Positions 1-6,478 of a stretch of DNA of 12,139 nucleotides are shown here, in pieces. The notes beneath the pieces are model-generated. The model searched no databases. It saw only the letters and a program-made list of their open reading frames with translations, and was not told the origin of the DNA. The DNA is from Candidatus Neomicrothrix sp. UBA7388 (GTDB lineage: Bacteria; Actinomycetota; Acidimicrobiia; Acidimicrobiales; Poriferisodalaceae). The stretch spans positions 1 through 12,139 of the forward strand of contig DKNM01000034.1 of assembly GCA_002470695.1 (NCBI GenBank), given 5' to 3'. Every line of letters begins with the position of its first letter. The stretch's first letter is position 1. The position numbers and the translations under genes were made by a program.

Positions 1-376
1 GGTCGTCGCCGTCCAAGATACGCGGGAGATAGTGCTTTTTCTGCTCTTCAGTCCCCCATTCGATAAGGGTGTTGCCAACCATGCCTATTCCAAAGCCGTC
101 ATTTGAGCCCCCGGTTGGAAGCCCTGCTTTGGTGAATTCTTCAGCAATAATCACATTTTCATTCGCTGACAATCCAGGACCTCCGTACTCCGTAGGCCAC
201 ATCGTTGCAAGCAAGTGATTATCGCTTAAAGTTCGTCGCCATTCGGCGAGGAACTCCGCTTTCGCATCGCCTGTTAGCGAGCCAATGCCTTTCCAGTCAT
301 TGGGAAGGTGTTCGGAGATAAAGTCCTGAATTTGGGCTCTATAAGCCTCTGCTTCTTCAGAGTAAGTCGGCTGCAT
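1..376 (-). CDS. Acyl-CoA dehydrogenase, N-terminal part (cut by window edge)
   Basis: The first 125 codons of an acyl-CoA dehydrogenase, a flavoprotein that oxidises an acyl-CoA to the 2,3-enoyl-CoA; the reading frame runs off the left edge. The translation begins MQPTYSEEAEAYRAQ. Typical N-terminal ACAD features follow: an amphipathic helical start, MWPTEYGGPGLS (about residues 59-70), IIAEEF, and the GTEEQKKHYLPRILDG segment that precedes the flavin-binding beta domain. The catalytic Glu and the FAD-binding region lie outside the window. The start is ATG at 374-376. Upstream there is no good Shine-Dalgarno, but a TACTCT box sits 7 nt before the ATG, so it may have its own leaderless transcript. 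It lies 34 bp downstream of the oxidoreductase on the same strand and is probably also cotranscribed with it. The substrate is unknown. Confidence 0.88.
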   Translation of the reverse strand, partial: MQPTYSEEAEAYRAQIQDFISEHLPNDWKGIGSLTGDAKAEFLAEWRRTLSDNHLLATMWPTEYGGPGLSANENVIIAEEFTKAGLPTGGSNDGFGIGMVGNTLIEWGTEEQKKHYLPRILDGDD

Positions 377-383
377 AGAAAGG

Positions 384-389
384 AGAGTA
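384..389 (-). promoter_or_regulatory. Candidate -10 box for a leaderless start of the left-edge ACAD
   Basis: On the minus strand TACTCT (TAnnnT) ends 7 nt before the ATG at 376, the spacing expected when transcription begins at the start codon. No convincing -35 is visible. It matches boxes in front of five other transcription-initial genes here, which is the main support. Confidence 0.4.
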
Positions 390-410
390 CCCCCAAAATG
401 TCATAGATGA

Positions 411-1016
411 TCACTCACCCTGAGGCTCCGTCAGTCGCACTTCCGACAATCGCGTTAATACGCGATCAAAAAAATTGTCATCTTGTAAACCTGGCACCAT
501 TAGTTTGTTGTCAATAACCCAACTCGGGGTTCCCGTCGCTCCCCAGGCGTGAGCCCTCTCCATCGACGACGCAAGGGCTGGCAGTAACTCGTCGTGAGAA
601 ACGATCCGCTCGATTAGGCCTGGCGGAACATCGAGGTCCTCAGCCAAGGATTCGAGCAACGCTGGGTCTTCAATATCTTGCTCATGTATCCACACCGCAG
701 CGTAAAGGCGGTCATGGAATAAGTCGGCTTCATCCGGTGAGGCGTATTCAACTGCCAAAGCTGCCTGATGCGCCCTACGTGTTGGACGAAAAATTTTCGG
801 CGCTCGGAGCACCAAGTTCAGTTCTTCCGCTATAGGTATCAATGATGAAAACTTGCGTCCGTTCGGGGTTCCTCCGCTCGGAATCTCAGGGTGGAGCTCA
901 TATGGCAGCCAAGTAATCTCGACGTCATGGCGTTGCGCAACACTTGAAGCGCGGACCCGCGCCAGGTGACACCAAGGTCACATATAGTCAGACCAGACAA
1001 CAATTGGCAGCGTCAC
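411..1016 (-). CDS. Predicted selenocysteine-containing DsbA/FrnE-like thiol oxidoreductase (UPWC)
   Basis: A thioredoxin-fold DsbA-family protein of the FrnE / 2-hydroxychromene-2-carboxylate isomerase type, probably cytoplasmic because there is no signal peptide. Read from GTG at 1014-1016, it starts MTLPIVVWSDYM, then an in-frame TGA (978-980, codon 13), then PWCHLARVRASS. Family members have DYxCPWC here, so the TGA replaces the first, nucleophilic Cys and the resolving Cys16 is kept. The frame then stays open to a TGA at 411-413, giving 201 residues, close to the usual family length of about 210. Downstream family marks include LPYELHPEIP (about 36-45) and the cis-Pro loop GATGTPSWVID (Pro164). 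The only start after the upstream stop (1020-1022) that keeps the first beta strand is this GTG. A SECIS-like hairpin follows the TGA. TGA ends several other genes here, so genome-wide recoding is unlikely. The alternatives are a nonsense mutation or a sequencing error. The 411-842 part alone would be a TTG-start fragment lacking the redox centre. Confidence 0.8.
948..963 (-). promoter_or_regulatory. SECIS-like hairpin downstream of the in-frame TGA
   Basis: Read on the minus strand, 949-962 is GCGCG-GGTC-CGCGC: a perfect 5 bp stem, optionally closed by a further G-C inside the loop, extended outward by a G-U wobble (963/948), with a GGUC apical loop. The apical GGU lies 21-23 nt after the UGA. 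In E. coli fdhF the SelB-binding hairpin also has a GGUCU-containing apical loop about 20 nt after the UGA. The bulged U of the fdhF element is not obvious here. The hairpin codes in frame for part of LARVRA, as bacterial SECIS elements do. Confidence 0.6.
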
Positions 1017-1024
1017 GCCTCAAG

Positions 1025-1036
1025 ACCGTATACGTT
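1025..1036. promoter_or_regulatory. Back-to-back divergent -10 boxes between oxidoreductase and ACAD
   Basis: Only 27 bp (1017-1043) separate the GTG at 1016 and the ATG at 1044. The centre is the palindrome CGTATACG (1027-1034). On the plus strand TACGTT (1031-1036) ends 7 nt before the ATG. On the minus strand TACGGT (1025-1030) ends 8 nt before the GTG. Both suit leaderless or near-leaderless starts. No Shine-Dalgarno precedes the ATG, and no good -35 is seen at 16-18 bp on either strand. Confidence 0.4.
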
Positions 1037-1043
1037 CGCAAGC

Positions 1044-2300
1044 ATGGATTTTGCTATTCCCACTGACATTCAGAATTTACTAGACGATCTTGACCAGTTC
1101 ATCGACGATGTAATTAAGCCCATCGAACAGGAAGATGACAACGTTCGCTTCTTTGATCACCGACGGGAGGATTCTCGCACTGATTGGGAGCGCGATGGGC
1201 TGCCGAATGCGGAATGGGAGTCCCTACTTCGCAGAATGCGCGATGAGGCTGACGGCGCAGGATTTCTGCGCTGGCACCTGCCCGAACGTTTCGGCGGAAG
1301 AAATGGCTCGAATTTGGGTATGGCCATCGTGCGGGAGCACTTGGCTCGCAAGGGCCTAGGGCTGCATAACGATTTACAAAATGAAAATTCAATTATCGGA
1401 AACTTCCCGACCGTATTGATGATGGAAAGGTTCGGCTCACCGGAGCAGCAGGAGTATTGGATTCCAAAGATGCTCGAAGGCGGCGCTCGCATTGGTTTTG
1501 GGCTTACGGAGCCACTTCACGGGTCCGATGCGACCTGGATGGAAACCACGGCTGTCAAAGATGGTGATGAGTGGGTAATTAACGGTGAGAAATATTGGAA
1601 CACGGGTTTACACCATGCGACGCATGATTATATTTTCGCACGCACTTCTGGCAATCCGGGTGAGGGTCATGGAATAACTTGTTTCATCGTTCCCGTGGAC
1701 ACACCAGGTTTCGCTATCGAGGAGTTCATGTGGACCTTTAATATGCCAACGGACCACGCTCATGTGCGCCTGACGGATGTCCGCGTGCACAACGCTGACA
1801 TCCTTGGCGAGGAGGGGCGTGGACTCCAGACGGCACAGCTCTTTGTTCACGAAAACAGGATTCGACAGGCGGCCTCGTCGGTTGGCGCTGGCCTTCACTG
1901 CATCGATGTTGCCGTTGACTACGTCAACAGCAGGACAACGTTCGGAAAGCCACTTTCACAAAATCAGGCGATTCAGTTTCCGTTAGCCGAGTTATACACG
2001 GAAGCGGAGATGATTAGAGCGCTCATTTGGAAAACCGCTTGGGAAATGGACCAAGGGGTAGACCATATGGAAATCACGGACCGTGTAGCTATGTGCAACT
2101 ATCGAGGTAACCGATTTTGTTGCGATGCAGCTGACCGCGCGATGCAAAGTTGCGGCGGCGTCGGGTATGGGCGGCGCATGCCTTTTGAACATATCTATCG
2201 GCACCATCGGCGTTACCGCATCACCGAAGGTGCAGAAGAAATCCAGATTCGAAAAGTAGCCGGGAAACTCTTTGGCTATGCAGGGCGAGCGAAGGGGTAG
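1044..2300 (+). CDS. Acyl-CoA dehydrogenase (full length, 418 aa)
   Basis: An FAD-dependent acyl-CoA dehydrogenase catalysing alpha,beta-oxidation of an acyl-CoA and passing electrons to ETF. Visible features: an N-terminal helical domain; the flavin-binding stretch GFGLTEPLHGSDATWMETTA (about 151-170); INGEKYWNTG (179-188); TTFGKPLSQNQAIQFPLA (298-315); and the C-terminal MQSCGGVGYGRRMPFEHIYR (367-386) followed by RITEGAEEIQ, where Glu395 is at the catalytic-base position used in medium-chain ACADs. The start is ATG at 1044, not the in-frame ATG at 966. The 26 extra residues from 966 look unlike an ACAD N-terminus and would overlap the divergent oxidoreductase; MDFAIPTDIQ is a normal beginning. 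It is divergent from the oxidoreductase/ACAD pair and convergent with the hydratase operon. The HSDATW segment and the 418 aa length fit a marine/actinobacterial catabolic ACAD subgroup; the substrate is unknown. Confidence 0.93.
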   Translation: MDFAIPTDIQNLLDDLDQFIDDVIKPIEQEDDNVRFFDHRREDSRTDWERDGLPNAEWESLLRRMRDEADGAGFLRWHLPERFGGRNGSNLGMAIVREHLARKGLGLHNDLQNENSIIGNFPTVLMMERFGSPEQQEYWIPKMLEGGARIGFGLTEPLHGSDATWMETTAVKDGDEWVINGEKYWNTGLHHATHDYIFARTSGNPGEGHGITCFIVPVDTPGFAIEEFMWTFNMPTDHAHVRLTDVRVHNADILGEEGRGLQTAQLFVHENRIRQAASSVGAGLHCIDVAVDYVNSRTTFGKPLSQNQAIQFPLAELYTEAEMIRALIWKTAWEMDQGVDHMEITDRVAMCNYRGNRFCCDAADRAMQSCGGVGYGRRMPFEHIYRHHRRYRITEGAEEIQIRKVAGKLFGYAGRAKG

Positions 2301-2312
2301 TCATTCGCTCAG

Positions 2313-2335
2313 CAACGGAGCTACAAGTGCCGTTG
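2313..2335. terminator. Weak inverted repeat between convergent genes
   Basis: CAACGG (2313-2318) and CCGTTG (2330-2335) can form a 6 bp stem with an 11 nt loop in the 50 bp between the convergent ACAD and HadB-like stops. There is no T-run on either side, so a Rho-independent role is doubtful, although a bidirectional terminator would be expected here. Confidence 0.3.
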
Positions 2336-2350
2336 GCAGAAGACGCTTCT

Positions 2351-2770
2351 TCAGTCCAAACGCGCTGTCGCATTTCCAGTCAAAACAAACTTTTCGTCTT
2401 GATTGGTGGTGGAAATAGTGAGATCTACCACGGTGCCGCCATCTTCTTCCCGAACGGCCGCAACCTCAGCACGAGCGGTCAAAGTATCACCTGGCCAAAC
2501 TTGGTTGACGAAGCGAACTCCGTAATATGTGAGCCGACCATCGCCAACATAGTTAGTGAGCATTCGACCCGTCATTCCCATGGTCAACATCCCATGAGCA
2601 AATACTGTGGGGTACCCAGCTACCTCAGTTACGAACTTTTCGTCACTGTGAACAGGGTTGTAGTCGCCTGATGCTCCTGCATATTGCACAATCTGTGTTC
2701 TCGTTAAGTCATCAACAATAACTTCTGAGTAAGAGTCGCCGATAGTTAGATCGTTTGAATTTAATCCCAT
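2351..2770 (-). CDS. MaoC-like (R)-specific enoyl-CoA hydratase, HadB-type subunit
   Basis: A single-hotdog MaoC-domain protein (139 aa) that hydrates a 2-enoyl-CoA to the (R)-3-hydroxyacyl-CoA, or runs the reverse dehydration. The hydratase-2 motif is clear: YAGASGDYNPVHSDEKFV (about 30-47), with the catalytic pair Asp36 and His41 and Asn38 between them, followed by FAHGMLTMG (57-65), where the substrate thioester sits. The start is ATG at 2770, preceded by AGGGGG (2775-2780) at 4 nt spacing; this Shine-Dalgarno overlaps the stop of the upstream HadA-like gene. The two genes are only 8 bp apart and very likely make a heterodimer in which this subunit carries the catalytic residues, as in mycobacterial HadAB and ChsH1/ChsH2. 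It is the last gene of the operon starting near 5451. It ends with TGA. Confidence 0.9.
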   Translation of the reverse strand: MGLNSNDLTIGDSYSEVIVDDLTRTQIVQYAGASGDYNPVHSDEKFVTEVAGYPTVFAHGMLTMGMTGRMLTNYVGDGRLTYYGVRFVNQVWPGDTLTARAEVAAVREEDGGTVVDLTISTTNQDEKFVLTGNATARLD

Positions 2771-2778
2771 TGTTCCCC

Positions 2779-3297
2779 CTACTGCTCAATTACTTTTTCG
2801 GTCACTACACCGACGCTACGAGCCGTGACGACTAACTCGCCGTCCTGGTCACGGTATTCGGTGATGCTCTCGTTGAACTTTAATACCCCAGCCCGCTTGG
2901 ACTCTTTTTCCCAGCTTTCACCGGGCTTAGTCTCTGCGCTTAGGACGTCACCTGGTTTAAGGTGGCGGTGATAAGTGAAGTGTTGCTCAGCGTGAAGTCC
3001 GCCTGCCGAGGAGCCAGACTTTTTATCATCACCTTTGGAAGACTCGGCCGTTTCCTTAATAAGAGTTCCGGAAGCGGTTGCCCCACTGCCAAACCACTTT
3101 TGCCCGTCTTTCGGCCTCAGAAAATAGTCGGGATCGAATTGTGCACTCGCTTGGGCAAATGTCGGCGGCGCAATTATAGACCCGACCTCTGTTGCCTCAG
3201 CATGCGCTTGATCGGCGTAAATCGGGTTGGAGTCGCCGATCGATCTTGCGAACATCAGTATGTGCGATGCTTCAACCGGGAAGCGTTCTACTGCCAT
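2779..3297 (-). CDS. MaoC N-terminal-domain (FAS1-like) dehydratase, HadA-type subunit
   Basis: A 172 aa protein of the FAS1-like/MaoC N-terminal dehydratase family, the usual non-catalytic or substrate-binding partner of a HadB-like hydratase. It begins MAVERFPVEASHILMFARSIGDSNPIY; the GDSNPIYAD stretch (about 17-25) echoes the hydratase motif but lacks the D-x4-H pair seen in the neighbour. APPTFAQA (43-50) and the hot-dog segment HFTYHRHLKPGDVL (106-119) follow. A low-complexity, charged Ser/Lys/Gly stretch at about 85-100 (SSKGDDKKSGSSAGG) is an inserted loop. The ATG at 3297 has a Shine-Dalgarno AAAGGGG (3303-3309) at 5 nt. It lies 65 bp after the hydrolase and 8 bp before the HadB-like gene, which supports a dedicated heterodimer. 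Confidence 0.87.
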   Translation of the reverse strand: MAVERFPVEASHILMFARSIGDSNPIYADQAHAEATEVGSIIAPPTFAQASAQFDPDYFLRPKDGQKWFGSGATASGTLIKETAESSKGDDKKSGSSAGGLHAEQHFTYHRHLKPGDVLSAETKPGESWEKESKRAGVLKFNESITEYRDQDGELVVTARSVGVVTEKVIEQ

Positions 3298-3362
3298 GGG
3301 ATCCCCTTTGGAATAACTGTTTGATTGATCATGGCATTTTCAACAAAGTTTGTCGCCTCGAT

Positions 3363-4151
3363 CTACTGCAAAGCTTCTAGCAGGATTTTCCTGATGTCGT
3401 TCGGAGCTTCGAGCATCATCATGTGTCCAATGCCATCCAAGTGCTTTAGTTCCACTTCCGAGAACCCTGCCACTAACTGCGCTGTTGCCTTAGGGGGCGT
3501 CATTTTGTCCTCGCTCCCCACTATCACTGTTACCGGACACTCGATTCTTGCCGCTACATCTCCCGCGTCATAAGCGTTACAGGCATAAAGGTCGTTGAAG
3601 ATGACTCCGTCGCCAGCTCGCTCCAACAAGGCTTGACAACTACTACGCATCCACAAACCCGGGGTGGGATTACCTGCTATGTGTGCGCGCGATCCATGAG
3701 CCCAAGCTGTCATGAGCTGTGGGGCTAAAATTTCATTACGTTGCGCAGCACCCAGCAAATCGGGGTGGACTGGCATAGCGGCAGCCGCGCCCATAAGAAC
3801 AATTCGTTCAACGTTCGGTGAGAAGCTCGAGGCCACTTCGAGTGCGATCAAACACCCCATCGAATGGCCAACTAGTCGGACCGGACCCATTCCAATCTCA
3901 TCAATAAAGTCATTCACCCATTCAGCCATCGAGCCAATAGTTTCGTGACAAGCCCCATCCGAACCGCCATGCCCCGGTAGATCTACCGCTATGGGGGCGA
4001 ACCCGTGGTGAGCGAGATAGCGAGTTTGTTGATTCCAGACAGTTCGGTCCATTCCCGCACCATGAATTAACAAAACGGGTCTGGCATCTCTGTCAAGCGC
4101 AACTCCGCCAGTTGCAATTTTCACGTCAAGGCTCCGGCACTGAAGATCCAT
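3363..4151 (-). CDS. Alpha/beta-fold hydrolase
   Basis: A 262 aa single-domain alpha/beta hydrolase without signal peptide, so a cytoplasmic serine hydrolase acting on an ester, thioester or C-C bond. Visible: the oxyanion motif LLIHGAGMD (28-35), DLPGHGGSDG (57-66), the nucleophile elbow GHSMG with Ser97, the acid in VGSEDKMTPP with Asp215, and the base in IGHMMMLE with His243. The catalytic triad is therefore complete. Such enzymes in ring-degradation clusters include meta-cleavage hydrolases and enol-lactonases, but nothing here picks one. The start ATG at 4151 lies 4 bp after the stop of the sulfhydrylase gene, so translation is probably coupled; a weak GAAGGG (4160-4165) lies inside that gene's last codons. 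It ends with TAG. Confidence 0.88.
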   Translation of the reverse strand: MDLQCRSLDVKIATGGVALDRDARPVLLIHGAGMDRTVWNQQTRYLAHHGFAPIAVDLPGHGGSDGACHETIGSMAEWVNDFIDEIGMGPVRLVGHSMGCLIALEVASSFSPNVERIVLMGAAAAMPVHPDLLGAAQRNEILAPQLMTAWAHGSRAHIAGNPTPGLWMRSSCQALLERAGDGVIFNDLYACNAYDAGDVAARIECPVTVIVGSEDKMTPPKATAQLVAGFSEVELKHLDGIGHMMMLEAPNDIRKILLEALQ

Positions 4152-4155
4152 GGCT

Positions 4156-5451
4156 CTAGCCCTTCTGCGAGGCTCTAAGTGCTCTCGCTAGATCGAAAAT
4201 AATATCTCCGGCATCCTCGAGGCCAACAGATAGACGAATAAGGTCCTCTCCGACACCCGCTGCGACCAAATCATCTGCGCTTAACTGCTGGTGTGTCGTT
4301 GAAGCTGGATGAATGACGAGGGTTTTGGCATCTCCAACGTTCGCTACATGAGACGCCAATTGAACGTTTTCTATAAATCGTCGTCCCGCCTCTCTTCCTC
4401 CATTTATCCCGAAGGAAAGGATGGCTCCGGCGCCTTTAGGTAGTAGCTGCTTAGCTAACTCATGATCGGGATGAGAGCTGACAGAGGGGTGACTGACCCA
4501 CGAAACGGCTTCATTGTCAGTTAGAAAGTCAACAACCGCTGCTGTGTTTTCAACGTGTCGCTGCATTCTCAACGGGAGCGTTTCGATTCCTTGGAGAAGA
4601 TGAAACGCGTTAGTTGGGCTCATTGCAGCACCAAAATCTCGAAGACCTTCAGCTCTAGCCCTCATCGACAACGCCTGGTGACCGTACTCTTCAGTGAAGG
4701 TAATACCGTGATAACCATCATACGGTTGGGAAAGCGTTGGGAATTTATCGTTGGCCGCCCAGTCGAATCGACCACCATCTACGATTACTCCTCCGAGTGC
4801 AATTCCATGACCACCGAGAAATTTAGTAACCGAATGCATCACTATGTCAGCACCCAGGTCAATCGGCTTCATTAGGTAAGGGGTTGTGAATGTAGCGTCA
4901 AGCATCAGGGGCAATCCATGTTGATGAGCTACTTCTGCCACTGCGGGTATATCGAGAACCTCGATCCCCGGGTTACCCAATGTTTCGGCAAACAAGACTC
5001 GGGTATCAGGAGTGATGGCATCGCTCCAGGCGTCTAGATCGCGAGGATCCACAAAGGTGGTATTGATGCCGAACCGGGGCATGGTCAAATTCAACATGTT
5101 GTGCGATCCGCCATAGATGTTTCGGCTCGCCACGACGTGATTGCCGGCGCTCATTATCGTGGCGCACGCTAGATGGAAAGCCGCCATACCACTCGCAGTG
5201 CAGACCGCACCAACCCCACCTTCCAATGCCGCTATCCGTTCCTCGAGCACTGCCACAGTCGGATTGGATATCCGGCTGTAGATGTGTCCCGGTTGTTCGA
5301 GGTTAAAGAGCCCCGCCGCTTGGTCAGTGTCTGTAAAACTGTACGAAGTGGTCTGATAGATAGGCACGCCTCGAGAGCCGGTCGTTGGGTCCGGTTCTTG
5401 ACCTGCGTGAAGGGAAAGCGTGTCAAATTTCAGATAATCGGGTTCAACCAT
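4156..5451 (-). CDS. metY: O-acetylhomoserine sulfhydrylase / Cys-Met metabolism PLP enzyme
   Basis: A 431 aa cystathionine-gamma-synthase-family PLP enzyme, best matched to O-acetylhomoserine aminocarboxypropyltransferase, which makes homocysteine (or methionine) from O-acetylhomoserine and sulfide (or methanethiol). Evidence: the N-terminus FDTLSLHAGQEPDPTTGSRGVPIYQTTSY typical of MetY, the phosphate-binding YSRISNPT (58-65) and TASGMAA (85-91), LDATFTTPYL with Asp185 for the PLP ring nitrogen, the Schiff-base lysine Lys210 in HSVTKFLGGHG, and HPASTTHQQL and RLSVGLED (Arg406) at the C-terminus for carboxylate binding. The length is normal. The start is ATG at 5451 with AAGGA (5459-5463) at 7 nt. 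It is the first gene of an operon whose other members are catabolic, an unusual setting for a methionine biosynthesis gene. No metX accompanies it in the window. Confidence 0.92.
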   Translation of the reverse strand: MVEPDYLKFDTLSLHAGQEPDPTTGSRGVPIYQTTSYSFTDTDQAAGLFNLEQPGHIYSRISNPTVAVLEERIAALEGGVGAVCTASGMAAFHLACATIMSAGNHVVASRNIYGGSHNMLNLTMPRFGINTTFVDPRDLDAWSDAITPDTRVLFAETLGNPGIEVLDIPAVAEVAHQHGLPLMLDATFTTPYLMKPIDLGADIVMHSVTKFLGGHGIALGGVIVDGGRFDWAANDKFPTLSQPYDGYHGITFTEEYGHQALSMRARAEGLRDFGAAMSPTNAFHLLQGIETLPLRMQRHVENTAAVVDFLTDNEAVSWVSHPSVSSHPDHELAKQLLPKGAGAILSFGINGGREAGRRFIENVQLASHVANVGDAKTLVIHPASTTHQQLSADDLVAAGVGEDLIRLSVGLEDAGDIIFDLARALRASQKG

Positions 5452-5478
5452 GAGCTAATCCTTACTGCTTATTTATTG

Positions 5479-5507
5479 ATGCTACGCCGCTTGAGCAGCA
5501 TCCTCAA
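5479..5507 (-). promoter_or_regulatory. Candidate promoter of the metY-hydrolase-hadA-hadB operon
   Basis: On the minus strand TTGAGG (5502-5507) and TAGCAT (5479-5484) are separated by exactly 17 bp, a good sigma-70-type arrangement. It would start transcription near 5472, leaving a leader of about 20 nt that contains the AAGGA Shine-Dalgarno of metY. A short inverted repeat TTGAG-N7-CTCAA (5491-5507) covers the -35 box and could be an operator. Confidence 0.5.
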
Positions 5508-5590
5508 TGAGACAAGCCCCACACTTGTTGCATGGAGGTCGATTAGATACGCCCTTCCTCCCGTTGAACCCGAGTCGCTGCGCTAGGAGC

Positions 5591-5596
5591 TAGCTT
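5591..5596 (+). promoter_or_regulatory. Candidate -10 box for a leaderless SDR transcript
   Basis: TAGCTT fits TAnnnT and ends 6 nt before the ATG at 5603, so transcription would begin at the start codon. It overlaps the 8 bp palindrome AGCTAGCT (5588-5595). The AGGAG at 5585-5589 lies 13 nt from the ATG, too far for an ordinary Shine-Dalgarno. No -35 is seen at normal spacing. Confidence 0.42.
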
Positions 5597-5602
5597 TACT
5601 CA

Positions 5603-6451
5603 ATGGCCGATTCCATCAATGACCGTAAAACACTGCTTATCTCTGGGGCGTCCTCAGGGATCGGACACGCGGTATGCAAAAGGCTAGCCAGCTCGGAGAC
5701 GCAAGTATTCACCGTCGATATCGAATGCGCTCCTCCTGACGTCGAGGTCGCTAACCATTATCAGGCTGACCTTAGCGTCCCAGCCGAAGTAGAAAAGCTA
5801 ACTCGCACCATCCGCAATGACATTGACATTTCTTCCATTTCTTCCCTGATTAATGTCGCCGGTATTCCCGGAACTAAGCCGGCCGAGCAAGTATTCCAGG
5901 TGAATCTGCTCACAGTTCGTTTTCTCAGCCGCCAACTGGCTGCTCATATGCGTCCCGGCGGCACAATAGTGAATGTCGGTTCAATTTCGGGAAATAATTG
6001 GGGACAGCGAATCGACACCTACAAAGAATTACTGGCTCTTGACGATGCGGGAGCGCGCGTTTGGTGGCAAAACGAAATGAAAGCCGTGGAGGTAGACCCT
6101 TATACCTTTTCGAAGGAAGCAGTAATCGTGTGGACCATGCTGCAAGCTGGAGAATTACGCGGAACTGGACTTAGGTGCAACGTAGTTAGCCCCGGTCCCG
6201 TTGAAACCCCCTTGCTGCCAACATTTCGGGACCAGATTGGCGACGAACGAATTGACTGGGTGTTGCATCATTCCGGACGCGCAGCTCAACCTGACGAAAT
6301 CGCTCAAGCCATCGAATGGCTCGCTATCGGAGAATCGAGTTGGGTTAACGGACATCACCTTGTTGTCGACGGTGGTTACACATCAGGCCTTCTTTCAGGA
6401 TGGGTCGATACAGAAAACGCACCTGAGCCGCGAGTAACATTCGTAGACTAG
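5603..6451 (+). CDS. Short-chain dehydrogenase/reductase, 3alpha-HSD / coniferyl-alcohol DH type
   Basis: A classical SDR (282 aa) that oxidises an alcohol or reduces a ketone with NAD(P). The cofactor motif is SGASSGIG (14-21), with Asp39 after the second strand (VFTVDIE) suggesting NAD(H) preference. NVAG is at 84-87, the catalytic Ser127 is in NVGSISG, and the catalytic Tyr167 and Lys171 are in DPYTFSKEA. SPGPVETPLL (186-195) and the C-terminal WVNGHHLVVDGG follow. The insertion between the serine and tyrosine, the VETPLL stretch and the RAAQPDEIAQAIEWL segment resemble 3alpha-hydroxysteroid and coniferyl-alcohol dehydrogenases more than FabG. This would suit steroid- or terpenoid-like substrates, but that is an inference. 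It is divergent from the metY operon and convergent with the CoA-transferase. The first ATG in a good leaderless context was taken as start. Confidence 0.9.
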   Translation: MADSINDRKTLLISGASSGIGHAVCKRLASSETQVFTVDIECAPPDVEVANHYQADLSVPAEVEKLTRTIRNDIDISSISSLINVAGIPGTKPAEQVFQVNLLTVRFLSRQLAAHMRPGGTIVNVGSISGNNWGQRIDTYKELLALDDAGARVWWQNEMKAVEVDPYTFSKEAVIVWTMLQAGELRGTGLRCNVVSPGPVETPLLPTFRDQIGDERIDWVLHHSGRAAQPDEIAQAIEWLAIGESSWVNGHHLVVDGGYTSGLLSGWVDTENAPEPRVTFVD

Positions 6452-6478
6452 GTCGAATCAATTAACAACGGCCTCAAC

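Noticed and set aside
411..842. 2-hydroxychromene-2-carboxylate isomerase (NahD-type) as the name of the oxidoreductase
   Set aside because: Those isomerases share the fold but lack a CxxC redox pair; the UPWC motif here points to a redox-active FrnE/DsbA-like protein.
978..980. TGA read as Trp by a reassigned genetic code
   Set aside because: TGA ends several other genes here (at 411, 2351, 6479 and 9425) where homology also ends, and Trp would destroy the CPWC motif.
966..1043. N-terminal extension of the plus-strand ACAD from ATG at 966
   Set aside because: The 26 residues do not look like an ACAD N-terminus and would overlap the start of the divergent oxidoreductase; ATG 1044 gives a normal MDFAIPTDIQ beginning.
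3363..5451. metY plus hydrolase read as a metXY methionine operon
   Set aside because: The hydrolase is only 262 aa with a GHSMG elbow; MetX acetyltransferases are about 350-380 aa with a GGSMGG elbow. The fold is shared, not the function.
5173..5586. Plus-strand open frame of 137 codons
   Set aside because: It lies antisense to metY and the promoter region, has no recognisable domain, and metY has intact family motifs throughout.
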